Below, in pieces: positions 24,161 to 31,935 of a stretch of 34,793 nt of DNA. Made by a program: the position numbers and the translations under genes. A model generated the notes under the pieces. The model did not search any database. It was not told the origin of the DNA and saw nothing but the letters and a program-made list of their open reading frames with translations. The stretch's first letter is position 1; every line of letters starts with the position of its first letter. The DNA is taken from positions 1 through 34,793 of the forward strand of contig DAOVDI010000017.1 in assembly GCA_030669585.1 (NCBI GenBank). Direction: 5' to 3'. Origin of the DNA: Acidobacteriota bacterium. GTDB lineage: Bacteria; Acidobacteriota; Aminicenantia; Aminicenantales; Aminicenantaceae.

Positions 24161-26587
24161 TCAGGACTTTTCGACCATATCCGTCTCATGCCACAGTCCG
24201 TTTTTCTCGAAACGAATGGTTTTGATCTCCAAGGGTTTTAACGATATTTTTAAAAGTGAGGTCATCCCTTGTAACGGGATTTGAAGGGATGTCTTTATTC
24301 CGGAACATTCCTGGAACCTTAAGATAAGCGCCTTTTTGTCCCTGCTCCTCTTGAGCGCCAGCATCCGGATATTTCCGGGGAGAGGTTTGTCCAGGAAAAT
24401 AAATTCCTTTCCAGAGGCGGGAAGATGGGAATACACAAGAGATGGAGTATTCAGCCAGTCGGCCAGGGCGGGTAGAGAGCCGAGAATCTTTTCTTTGTTT
24501 CCTAATGTCATCAAAATCCGAATTTCATGAATACCCAGATCCATGTATTTCCTGTCAGGGAACTTTCTGATGTGAAATCCTCTCTCTTGACAGTACGGAG
24601 CGGAACGCAGGACTGAAAGCCGCAGCTCGCCGGAATGGCAGTCAAATCCGTGCAGTCCTGTATGGGCGATCCCCAGGACGCTGTCCTGCCGGCCGGATTT
24701 CCCTTCCAAAATAAGCCAACAGCCGTGGACATGTTCCTGTCCGTCTGCCGGACGGAGGATGTTACCGCCGGGGATCTCGCAGAGAATATCTTTGTTATCA
24801 AATATGGTAGGAATAGAGAGTTTGAGTCGTTTTTGCTCTTCATTCCAGTTTATCCGTATCCGGAATTCGAGAACGGGCCAGAAACTGTAAGATAAAGTAT
24901 GAAGTGTAAGACGGCTGTTACGATAGACATGCTTTGATTCAAAGATAGTACGGACCGGCCCTTTTTCTATTGTCCGGATACTGTTTTTTAAACATCGAAA
25001 CCGGCCAATGACTTTCCGGTACGCCCATTGATCCGTGCCCCAGGTATCTGCCATGTCCTCCACGACCAAAGGCATAAGAAGTGGTCCCTGGAGTATCTGA
25101 GGTGTTTTTTCAGACCGGAGCGACTCGATCAATCCGCTTGCTGAGCCGATCCGGAACTCCAGGGCATGTTCGGAATGCTTAATCTTTTTTTGACCCTTTT
25201 TCATTTGAATTTGGAACTTTTTTGCTCCGAATGCAGGAAGATCTGCTAAAAACACGCATTTCCTTCGCCATCCATTGAAGGGGAGTAAAGCTTCAGGCTG
25301 TTCCTCCTGGCAGAGCACTTCTTGACAGTCTGTGCCCAGCAGTCGAATGTGCCATGAGCCTTCCCATTTAGGCCGATGAGATATCATGAACTCGGTTTCT
25401 ACTGGTATTCGGGAAATTGAAGGGATAGTATTGATCACAGTAACAGGTATCTCCACATCTCTTTTTTCCCCCCTGTTAATGGAAACAGCGGATTCAAGGT
25501 TTGATCTACGCATAAGAGTCAATGAGTGGCCGTAAAGATCCAAAGCATCCTTTTCTGCAGGCTCAATGCATGTTCCGGAGAGGATATCATGGAAATCATT
25601 GAACAGATGGGAGCGCCATGCCTGATCCAGTTTATTCTCAGGGTAGATAAGCCCTTCCGTCCACCAAAGGGCTGCCCTAAGGGATTCACATTGGATCAGG
25701 CTGTGGAGATTGTGCTGGGCTCTGCGTTTAAGTCCGGCCATGGAAGTGTAACATCCTGTAAAGACCCTCTGGAGCCCGCCTTTATAGACGGGTGCATCAT
25801 TTTGATGTTTTTTAACGGCATGGTAAAAAGTATCCGGTGTGCTGTGAAAGATATCTACATGATGTTCTTTTTTCCTGAAAGCGTCGATCAATTTTAAGTC
25901 TTGCCGGGTTGCGCCTCCTCCATGGTCTCCGATCCCCCAGAACACAGCCGCATCATGTTTATTAAGGACCGCGTCTCTGGCTCCCTGCTCAAGACGTTCC
26001 TCTATATTACCGTATTCGGTATGATAGAGGCCGATATGAATCCTGTATGCCAGGATCTCAGATCCGTCTACTCCTCGCCACCGATAAAGCGAAGCCGGTA
26101 ACTCCAACAGGTCCTTGTTAGGCCGCATATGGATATACATTTTGTAGCCCGCTTTAGTCAAGATCTGGGGAAGACCGGCGCTGTGACCGAAAGAGTCAAA
26201 ATTGTAGGCAACTAAAGGAATTTTCTTAAAATAATACCAAAAAAATTGTCGTCCTTCCTGGATCTGCCGGATCAGGGATTCAGTTCCCGGGAGATTGACA
26301 TCTGGCTGAAGATACCATCCGCCGCTGATATGCCAGCGCCCGGCTTTCACCATCTTTTGGATATCCCTGAACAGGCTGCGGTCCAGTTTATTAACCCATC
26401 GATAAAGAAGGGACTCATTGTGGTTAAAGATCAGGGATGGGTGTTCCTTAAGAATCGAAACAGCGCTGTGAAAAGTGGAAAGAGCTTCCGAGCAGCCTTC
26501 CTCCCACTGCCACTGCCAGGCCGGATCAAGATGGGCATTGCATATGAGATGAACTCTTGGTCTTGTCTGGTGTTTTCCTGCGGTCAC
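24161..26587 (-). CDS. GH38 family alpha-mannosidase
   Basis: An 808-residue glycoside hydrolase with the GH38 N-terminal pattern HLICNAHLDPAWQW, in which His19 and Asp21 bind zinc. Asp131 in YNFDSFGHSAGLPQIL is the nucleophile and zinc ligand. A later zinc-site His is in NDFHDILSGT. The middle three-helix bundle and C-terminal beta-sandwich (about 480-800) are present at normal length. The enzyme removes alpha-linked mannose by a retaining mechanism, usually in the cytoplasm; no signal peptide is seen. The start is GTG 26587, overlapping the upstream symporter stop (GTGA) and preceded by AAAGGA. The pairing with a solute symporter suggests import and breakdown of mannosides, although that symporter is truncated. 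Confidence 0.95.
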   Translation of the reverse strand: MTAGKHQTRPRVHLICNAHLDPAWQWQWEEGCSEALSTFHSAVSILKEHPSLIFNHNESLLYRWVNKLDRSLFRDIQKMVKAGRWHISGGWYLQPDVNLPGTESLIRQIQEGRQFFWYYFKKIPLVAYNFDSFGHSAGLPQILTKAGYKMYIHMRPNKDLLELPASLYRWRGVDGSEILAYRIHIGLYHTEYGNIEERLEQGARDAVLNKHDAAVFWGIGDHGGGATRQDLKLIDAFRKKEHHVDIFHSTPDTFYHAVKKHQNDAPVYKGGLQRVFTGCYTSMAGLKRRAQHNLHSLIQCESLRAALWWTEGLIYPENKLDQAWRSHLFNDFHDILSGTCIEPAEKDALDLYGHSLTLMRRSNLESAVSINRGEKRDVEIPVTVINTIPSISRIPVETEFMISHRPKWEGSWHIRLLGTDCQEVLCQEEQPEALLPFNGWRRKCVFLADLPAFGAKKFQIQMKKGQKKIKHSEHALEFRIGSASGLIESLRSEKTPQILQGPLLMPLVVEDMADTWGTDQWAYRKVIGRFRCLKNSIRTIEKGPVRTIFESKHVYRNSRLTLHTLSYSFWPVLEFRIRINWNEEQKRLKLSIPTIFDNKDILCEIPGGNILRPADGQEHVHGCWLILEGKSGRQDSVLGIAHTGLHGFDCHSGELRLSVLRSAPYCQERGFHIRKFPDRKYMDLGIHEIRILMTLGNKEKILGSLPALADWLNTPSLVYSHLPASGKEFIFLDKPLPGNIRMLALKRSRDKKALILRFQECSGIKTSLQIPLQGMTSLLKISLKPLEIKTIRFEKNGLWHETDMVEKS

Positions 26588-27540
26588 AATTCATCCTTTG
26601 CGGGCAGATTTTTGTACCATGTGAAATAAAGAAGAACTGCAAGGACCAATGCGGCGGCAGTCCAGGCTGCAGCCTGTCCCCATATGCGAAAAAGACCGTA
26701 AAATGGAATAAGAGCCAGAGACAATTGAAAACCTGCAGTCAAAAGGCCGTTTAAAGCATCCATGGTCGGCATCCTGTCCTTTTCTGGAACAAGGCCTCTT
26801 TGAACGGCCTCAAGCCGGACCGGGCGCCAGAAACCAAAGGGACGGATACGGGAATAGAATTGAACAAGGGTTTCTTTGTTCGTTGGTTTGAAGAAAAAAC
26901 CAAGCATGACAGTGAGCAGGAAACTAGCTGCAATATCCACACTCAGGGTTCGGGCTGCGCCCCATTGTGGGAAAACTATTTTTTGAAGAATGATCAATGT
27001 TGCGGAGAGCCCCATACTCCATACAAAAGCTTTAGCGCTGAAACGCCACCAGTGCCACCGCATGGTCGAAGGAACCAGGATCATGGTGACAATGACAAAG
27101 ATCATTGTTTCCCAGGCTGAGATAATATCTTTGAATGAAAGGCTGAAAATAAATGCCAGAAAAAGTACCAGGACCGACGCAGCTTGTCCAAGTCTCACCA
27201 GTTGTCTCTGATTGAAGTTTTTTGTGAAATACCGCTTCAGGAAATCATTGACGATGACCGAGCTTGTGACATTTATCATAGCATCCAGTGTGGACATCAG
27301 GGCGGCTAGAAGAATGGCTATGAACAACCCTCTGATCCCGATGGGCAGTTTGCTGAGGACAAGCGGCATTATCTTTTCCGCATCGAATCCGGCCTGAGAT
27401 CCAAGAAAAGTGATCCCCAAAGCTAGAAAGGAACATCCGATGATCCAGCGCAGTGTGTAACCGATTACAGATGAGTTCAGAATATTGCTTTCTATTTCAA
27501 TTGCGGTTAAAATAGAAAAAAATGAAGAACAACTCAGGAG
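26584..27540 (-). pseudogene. 5'-truncated sodium:solute symporter (SSS family)
   Basis: Only the C-terminal half of a symporter is present. The clear family block is KLPIGIRGLFIAILLAALMSTLDAMINVTSSVIVNDF, followed by about six more hydrophobic segments. Complete members have 500-650 residues and 11-14 helices. The frame is open upstream from the first possible start (TTG 27420, 278 residues) to a stop near 27541. That extra stretch still reads as protein (GYTLRWIIGCSFLALGITFLG), yet has no start codon and then meets the DUF4412 gene. The N-terminal half is absent from the window. So this looks like a deletion remnant, still translated into or coupled with the mannosidase gene by the GTGA overlap. 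A misassembly at 27480-27545 is an alternative. Confidence 0.7.
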
Positions 27541-27545
27541 GAATT

Positions 27546-28268
27546 ATGAAAAAAGTTTTGTTAATTCTGGTATTGGTAGGTTTTAGTGCGGTTTTTTTAA
27601 CAGCGGATGTCTATATTCAACAAAAGATTCACTCGGATGCTTTTGAGATAATGGGGCAGAAAACACCGGAAAAGAATGAAGTGAGCCACATGTGGCTCGG
27701 AAAGAATAAAATGGCGTCGCACGGGGAAAAAATGTCGATTGTAATAAATCTCGATAAAAAAGAGATTCTGATGATCAATCATGATAACAAAAGTTATGTT
27801 CCCATGTCGCTCCCGCTTGAACTTGACAAATATTTTCCCGCTCAGATGCTTCAGATGATGGGCGGTGTTAAAGTGACTGTCAATCCTACAGGTGAAACCC
27901 TTAAAGTCGGAAAGTGGGAATGCCAGGGATATGATATGTCCATGAATATGATGATGATTACTATGAATACAAAGATCTGGGCGTCCACGGATGTTCCCTT
28001 TGACTGGAAAGAATTTCAGGAAGGTATATTCATGGAGTTTGCAAAAGTGACTATGAGACTTGGTGAAGATACAGTCAAAGAATTCCAGAAGATCAAAGGT
28101 TTTCAGATTAAGTCGGTGATGACGATCAACATGATGGGCCAGAATATGGTAACAACTCAGGAAGTGGTCGAAATATCAAAAAAGAGCGTTCCTGCAGGCA
28201 CATATAGCGCCCCGGACGGTTACACCAAAAAAGATAAATTCACCATGATGGATATGCAGAACAAGTAA
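27546..28268 (+). CDS. DUF4412 domain protein, exported
   Basis: A 240-residue protein with a signal peptide (VLLILVLVGFSAVFLTA). The mature part is the kind of Met-rich beta-sheet protein called DUF4412. It has a MWLGKNKMASH strand, VINLDKKEILMINHDNKSYVPM, a GKWECQGYDMSMNMMMITMNTKIWAS core and a C-terminal YTKKDKF end. The fold resembles LolA/LolB-like lipid-carrier cups, so binding of a lipid or hydrophobic ligand in the periplasm is possible but unproven. I choose ATG 27546, which has AGGAGG directly upstream; ATG 27522 lies before that site. A strong terminator follows at 28294. The 5' end lies close to the broken end of the divergent symporter gene. Confidence 0.85.
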   Translation: MKKVLLILVLVGFSAVFLTADVYIQQKIHSDAFEIMGQKTPEKNEVSHMWLGKNKMASHGEKMSIVINLDKKEILMINHDNKSYVPMSLPLELDKYFPAQMLQMMGGVKVTVNPTGETLKVGKWECQGYDMSMNMMMITMNTKIWASTDVPFDWKEFQEGIFMEFAKVTMRLGEDTVKEFQKIKGFQIKSVMTINMMGQNMVTTQEVVEISKKSVPAGTYSAPDGYTKKDKFTMMDMQNK

Positions 28269-28800
28269 TATCAGACAAATTGGATCGAATATCAGGGCTC
28301 TTTCTCTCCGGAGAAGGAGCCCTTTTTTTGCCTGCTTGATTTTTTAAGGTGAAGTTCATACTTCCCACTAAAAGATTTTCAAGATAAAAAACTACGGTCC
28401 ACACACCGCCCTTGAGGGGTTTTTTGATTTGAGTAAGATCCAGTTCGTCATACAGTGTCTGAACCATGATAAAATCTTCTCTGGTATTTACAAGTGTATC
28501 AAATTGGACTGTATCGCGGACAAGCCGGCTGTCCGGGTCATACCACTTCCACCGGACTTGAATTTCTTTATTGATATTGTTGAGTCGCACAAAGCAGATG
28601 ACCTTTTTATCCTGTGTGTTGAAATCGGATGTGATACCGGCAGGAGTATAAAGATCTTTTTCAATTTTGATATTTGAACAGATATACATTCTTCCAAATT
28701 GATTATCCATGGGATAGGGAGCTTGGATATTCAGGGAAATACATCCCCAAAGAGTCAGAACAGATATGAAAACACAAAAGCCGGCTTTTCGATTTATCAA
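28240..28800 (-). CDS. envelope-operon lipoprotein of unknown function
   Basis: A 186-residue protein with a lipoprotein signal (FISVLTLWGC). The mature part is beta-rich: FVRLNNINKEIQVRWKWYDPDSRLV and GVWTVVFYLENLLVGSMNFTL resemble one immunoglobulin-like or beta-sandwich domain. I know no named family. The start appears to be TTG 28800, overlapping the LptD-like stop (TTGA). The last about 30 residues (charged KKRAPSPERKSP and on) are encoded through the opposite-strand terminator hairpin, and the final 29 bases overlap the DUF4412 gene. So the tail may be a read-through artefact without function. It is the last gene of the four-gene envelope operon. Outer-membrane location is likely from the operon, which is inference. 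Confidence 0.75.
   Translation of the reverse strand: MINRKAGFCVFISVLTLWGCISLNIQAPYPMDNQFGRMYICSNIKIEKDLYTPAGITSDFNTQDKKVICFVRLNNINKEIQVRWKWYDPDSRLVRDTVQFDTLVNTREDFIMVQTLYDELDLTQIKKPLKGGVWTVVFYLENLLVGSMNFTLKNQAGKKRAPSPERKSPDIRSNLSDITCSAYPSW
28294..28329 (+). terminator. intrinsic terminator after the DUF4412 gene
   Basis: AGGGCTC (28294-28300) pairs with GAGCCCT (28317-28323), and TTCTC (28302-28306) pairs with GAGAA (28311-28315) around a TCCG loop. Seven T residues follow (28323-28329). It ends + strand transcripts and lies wholly inside the antisense lipoprotein ORF. Confidence 0.92.
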
Positions 28801-30641
28801 TTGGGCACCAGTTCGATGAGGATTTGACGGGAAATGCTTCGCCAGATAAACCTGATCTGGAATCGGCCTGCCTCACGGATGAGATACAGATCGATGTTGT
28901 TGAGTCTGTTCAATAAGAAATCATAGTTTATCAGAGAATGCAATTTCCAGTTTTTTACAAGTCCAATAGAGATATCGGCAAAGGATTGCCGGAATCTGTC
29001 GGTTTTCGGGTCATAGGAGAGAGAAACCCATCCATTTAGTTTGTTAGAGGGATTAACTCTCAACACCATGCTCAAGTCCTGGCTGGTCGTTCCTTCAATA
29101 AGCCATCCTTCTGTTTTTCGCCGCGATTGAAAGCTGTAAAATCCTTCCAAGGTTATACCCCGAACCAGTGTTTTTTTTAGGTTAAAGATCAAGCCGCCTG
29201 AGGTGAAATTGCGTCCTTCCTTTTCGAGGAACTGCTCCAGAGCGATATTGAAATCCAGGGACAGGCCTTTTTGAAAGTAGACGGGTTTGGATGTCAGTTT
29301 GAAAACTGTATTGTTGCTGTAATTGCTCTGCCAAACATTGTCCATCTTCATACTGTTCCAGATAAAGATGTTCCCGATAGAAGCGGTTAAAAGCCCGTTA
29401 TAAAGATCGAATGGATTGAGTCCGAACCGCAGTTGAGGCTGGGAGAGAACCTGGTGACCGAATAGATCACTGTTCAGAAAATAATTTGTGGATAGATTGA
29501 AGACTCTGGATGAGTAAGACAGGTCGATTCCTCCGGTTAAGATCTCGGAAAAAGTACTGGAGCCGCTGATCTGGATCTTGGAGTAGCTGGATCTAAAATT
29601 GAACTTCAGATTCTTCCATAGATCTTTATAATAGGCCAGCTCAGAAAGAAATTGATCATGGATTTCATAGCGCCCTGAGAATGTCAGGGCCCCGAGTTTT
29701 TTCGATTCAAACTGGGACAGTACTCCAAACCAGGTTTCGCCTCTCTGATTGATGGGTTTGTTATATGTAAAATCCACAAGGACATAATTCGTATCCTTCC
29801 ATTTTTTGTCAAGATAAAGACGTGTGTTCCACAGACTGCTGGAGTTGTAATTGGCATCAAGACCAAATATAAGGGCTTTATTGATCTGAACAGTGTTTTT
29901 TGTCCGGAGGTCGACCTGGCGTGGAAGTCCCTGATAATTTTTTAGTATGGAGTGCTCTTCGTAGTCTATTTGTGTCAGGCTGTCGATCTTGTTTTTCTTC
30001 TGATAGACAAAACTCATTCTTCCAATAAGCCCCTGTGTTTTGTTATACCATATCCTGTCTATGGAAAATCCGCTGCGGATCTGCTTGATTCCCTCGGACA
30101 GCTTGAATTTTTTCAAACCGAAAGATTCAAACCCTTCAATGAAAAGAGTTACATTTTTTCCGAATACATCAAGGTCTTCAGTGATATCCATATCTTTTCC
30201 GGTGAAATAGAATAAAGATTTACGGATCTTATGCACATTAATGGAATCGATCGATTTTTTATTTTCGAGGAGCAACTTAATGTTTATATCGCCAAATGGA
30301 GTAAAGGCGATAGTTTTATTATAATTTACAAGCAGTCCCTTGCCTTCATTGGGAAGAAATACTAATTCGTCCCCATAAATTTCCTTTTGACCTTCTTTCA
30401 ATAGTATGTTTCCGGAAGCATAAAAAGCCTGGGATGAAAGATCAATCTTGATGTATTGAGCAGTAACTGTATAGGATAAAAAATTGAACTGGACTTTTTC
30501 TCCGTATAATTGGTTAAAGTCATAACTGAAGGCCAGATAATCTCCCTTGATGTGAAGCAAGTACTCTTTGGCTGTAAGAGGTAAAGAACTCAATATCACT
30601 ACACATACTGTGCATGCAATAAATCTGTTAATTCCTCTCAA
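28797..30641 (-). CDS. LptD/OstA-like outer-membrane beta-barrel protein
   Basis: The 614-residue protein has a signal peptide (CTVCVVILSSLPLTA). An OstA/LptA-like periplasmic domain spans about 30-130: the repeated strand pattern TAQYIKIDLSSQAFYASGNILLKEGQKEIYGDELVFLP is typical. From about 185 to the end come many short amphipathic strands alternating with turns (RIWYNKTQGLIGRMSFVYQ, LGLVKNWKLHSLINYDFLL), as in a beta-barrel. It ends FIWRSISRQILIELVPN. Known relatives accept LPS and insert it in the outer leaflet. It is smaller than E. coli LptD (784 residues) and no Cys pairs are obvious, so it may be a shorter LptD or a paralogue for another lipid. The start is TTG 30641, overlapping the upstream stop. 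No lptE is recognisable; the adjacent lipoproteins could serve that role. Confidence 0.8.
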   Translation of the reverse strand: MRGINRFIACTVCVVILSSLPLTAKEYLLHIKGDYLAFSYDFNQLYGEKVQFNFLSYTVTAQYIKIDLSSQAFYASGNILLKEGQKEIYGDELVFLPNEGKGLLVNYNKTIAFTPFGDINIKLLLENKKSIDSINVHKIRKSLFYFTGKDMDITEDLDVFGKNVTLFIEGFESFGLKKFKLSEGIKQIRSGFSIDRIWYNKTQGLIGRMSFVYQKKNKIDSLTQIDYEEHSILKNYQGLPRQVDLRTKNTVQINKALIFGLDANYNSSSLWNTRLYLDKKWKDTNYVLVDFTYNKPINQRGETWFGVLSQFESKKLGALTFSGRYEIHDQFLSELAYYKDLWKNLKFNFRSSYSKIQISGSSTFSEILTGGIDLSYSSRVFNLSTNYFLNSDLFGHQVLSQPQLRFGLNPFDLYNGLLTASIGNIFIWNSMKMDNVWQSNYSNNTVFKLTSKPVYFQKGLSLDFNIALEQFLEKEGRNFTSGGLIFNLKKTLVRGITLEGFYSFQSRRKTEGWLIEGTTSQDLSMVLRVNPSNKLNGWVSLSYDPKTDRFRQSFADISIGLVKNWKLHSLINYDFLLNRLNNIDLYLIREAGRFQIRFIWRSISRQILIELVPN

Positions 30642-31375
30642 TTTTGAATTCTCATCTGATAGAGTTTTTGTGTTCCATCTACATTCCAGAGATAGTGTCC
30701 ATCATAAGTCAGGCCCCGGGGAGATTGCCCGGGAGACAAATATATTCGAATCACTTTTCCGGCCAGTGTGACCTGATAGATAGACAGCGTTGATGCATCG
30801 GAGATCCATAGATCTATACCATCGAACGCCAGGCCGTTGACCCGGGTTCCCGGATTGGGAAAGGAGGAGTGAATCTCTCCTGTCCCGGGATCGATCTGAA
30901 GAATTTTGTTGGATTGGGCATCTGCAACCCAGAGAAAACCCTGTCCATATTCGATGGAAGTAAAAGTTCCTCTCTGCAGGTTGAGCCGCTTCTGTACTTC
31001 TCCGTTAAGGAGATTGATCTTCAGGATGTCTACCTGTGTTTTACTGCAGAGCCAGAGTTCACTCCCGTCATAGGCGATTCCAGTAATATCGGATAAAGAA
31101 GGGAATATGGTTCTGATCAGGGTGCCGCTCAGCCGGTCGAGGCTGAACAAAGTGCCCGAAGACCCGTCAACATTCCATAATGTATTCCCATCCCATGTCA
31201 AACCTAGAGGCTGGACAGCAGGTGTTTGAATAGTGTTGATGATCTCCAGTATGACCATTCCTGCGTCAGGGTCAAAAGGATTGTCAAAAAGACGGTCTTG
31301 GCAGGAGAACAGCAGTATAAGACTAAAAACGATAAGAGATCGAAAGAGAGAGATTTTTTTTTGAAGCACTTTCAA
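30638..31375 (-). CDS. beta-propeller (NHL/YVTN-like) lipoprotein
   Basis: A 245-residue protein with a lipoprotein signal (IVFSLILLFSC). Five repeats begin with a G-L/I-x-Y/W-D-G block followed by LW: GLTWDGNTLWNVDG, GIAYDGSELWLCS, SIEYGQGFLWVAD, GLAFDGIDLWISD and GLTYDGHYLWNVDG. These are blades of a beta-propeller, usually used for protein binding. The first and last blades are nearly identical, consistent with ring closure. The start is uncertain: TTG 31375 or GTG 31369, both inside the 3' end of the DUF5683 gene (overlap about 50 bases). The stop overlaps the LptD-like start by four bases. It probably faces the periplasm on the outer membrane and helps the barrel next door. That role is inference. 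Confidence 0.82.
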   Translation of the reverse strand: MKVLQKKISLFRSLIVFSLILLFSCQDRLFDNPFDPDAGMVILEIINTIQTPAVQPLGLTWDGNTLWNVDGSSGTLFSLDRLSGTLIRTIFPSLSDITGIAYDGSELWLCSKTQVDILKINLLNGEVQKRLNLQRGTFTSIEYGQGFLWVADAQSNKILQIDPGTGEIHSSFPNPGTRVNGLAFDGIDLWISDASTLSIYQVTLAGKVIRIYLSPGQSPRGLTYDGHYLWNVDGTQKLYQMRIQN

Positions 31376-31811
31376 GCCTGAATGTTAAATTCCTTTCTTT
31401 TTTTTGTTTGTTTTTTACAATTAAATAGATATCGATCAGGTTGAGAACCCATATTGCTGCTGCAGCAGCAAGGAATTGGTTTCTTCTTGTGTCGTATTTT
31501 TCAGCAAAACTCCGGTAATGGACTGCATCTTCGATGTTCGATGCCTCCTTATAAGATAGATATGCTTTATTTCCCTGTTGATTGTTGTGCAGGATGCTTG
31601 TGAAACAAAATATTTCCGCTCCGAGAAAGAAAATACCTTTAAGATATTTTTTCTCTGAAAGCTGTCCCCATCCCGGTAAAAGAAGTGATTTGTGTAAAGA
31701 CCCGAAACTATGATCTTGCGGCGGTACAGGATTTTCCTGAGAAAAAATTTGTGCGGGAAATAAAAGGAAAGCACAGATAATCGGAAGAAAGATCAAGACA
31801 TACTTTTTCAT
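31323..31811 (-). CDS. DUF5683 domain membrane protein
   Basis: A 162-residue protein with a signal peptide (LIFLPIICAFLLFPAQIFS). The DUF5683 core is SLLLPGWGQLSEKKYLKGIFFLGAEIFCF, with two hydrophobic segments flanking a charged region (YDTRRNQFLAAAAAIWVLNLIDIYLIV). The family is common in diderm bacteria and often near envelope genes; its job is not known. It is the first gene of the four-gene minus-strand operon, and its 3' end overlaps the propeller lipoprotein gene. A promoter candidate lies upstream at 31844-31872. Start ATG 31811 has only a weak ribosome site. Function as a small structural or assembly factor of the envelope is a guess. Confidence 0.85.
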   Translation of the reverse strand: MKKYVLIFLPIICAFLLFPAQIFSQENPVPPQDHSFGSLHKSLLLPGWGQLSEKKYLKGIFFLGAEIFCFTSILHNNQQGNKAYLSYKEASNIEDAVHYRSFAEKYDTRRNQFLAAAAAIWVLNLIDIYLIVKNKQKKERNLTFRLESASKKNLSLSISYRF

Positions 31812-31843
31812 TGAATTTACAAGGAAAGTCAGCTCACTATTTG

Positions 31844-31872
31844 AGTTTAAGTTGTTTATAACAAAAATTCAA
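31844..31872 (-). promoter_or_regulatory. candidate promoter of the four-gene envelope operon
   Basis: TTGAAT (31867-31872) and TAAACT (31844-31849) on the minus strand are 17 bases apart, about 33 bases before ATG 31811. Its -35 lies only six bases from the -35 of the divergent promoter, so a shared regulator could touch both. Confidence 0.4.
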
Positions 31873-31878
31873 TGATTC

Positions 31879-31907
31879 TTGACAATAACCATCAGAGTAG
31901 TTATGTT
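31879..31907 (+). promoter_or_regulatory. promoter of the duplicated-repeat membrane protein gene
   Basis: A perfect TTGACA (31879-31884) and TATGTT (31902-31907) are spaced by exactly 17 bases, about 29 bases before the GTG start. It is the best promoter match in the window. Confidence 0.65.
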
Positions 31908-31935
31908 GAGTCTAAATTAATGGTAGGAGAGAAAA

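Noticed and set aside
27522-27545. Upstream ATG 27522 as start of the DUF4412 gene
   Set aside because: The AGGAGG site lies after it and directly before ATG 27546, which also gives a proper signal peptide.
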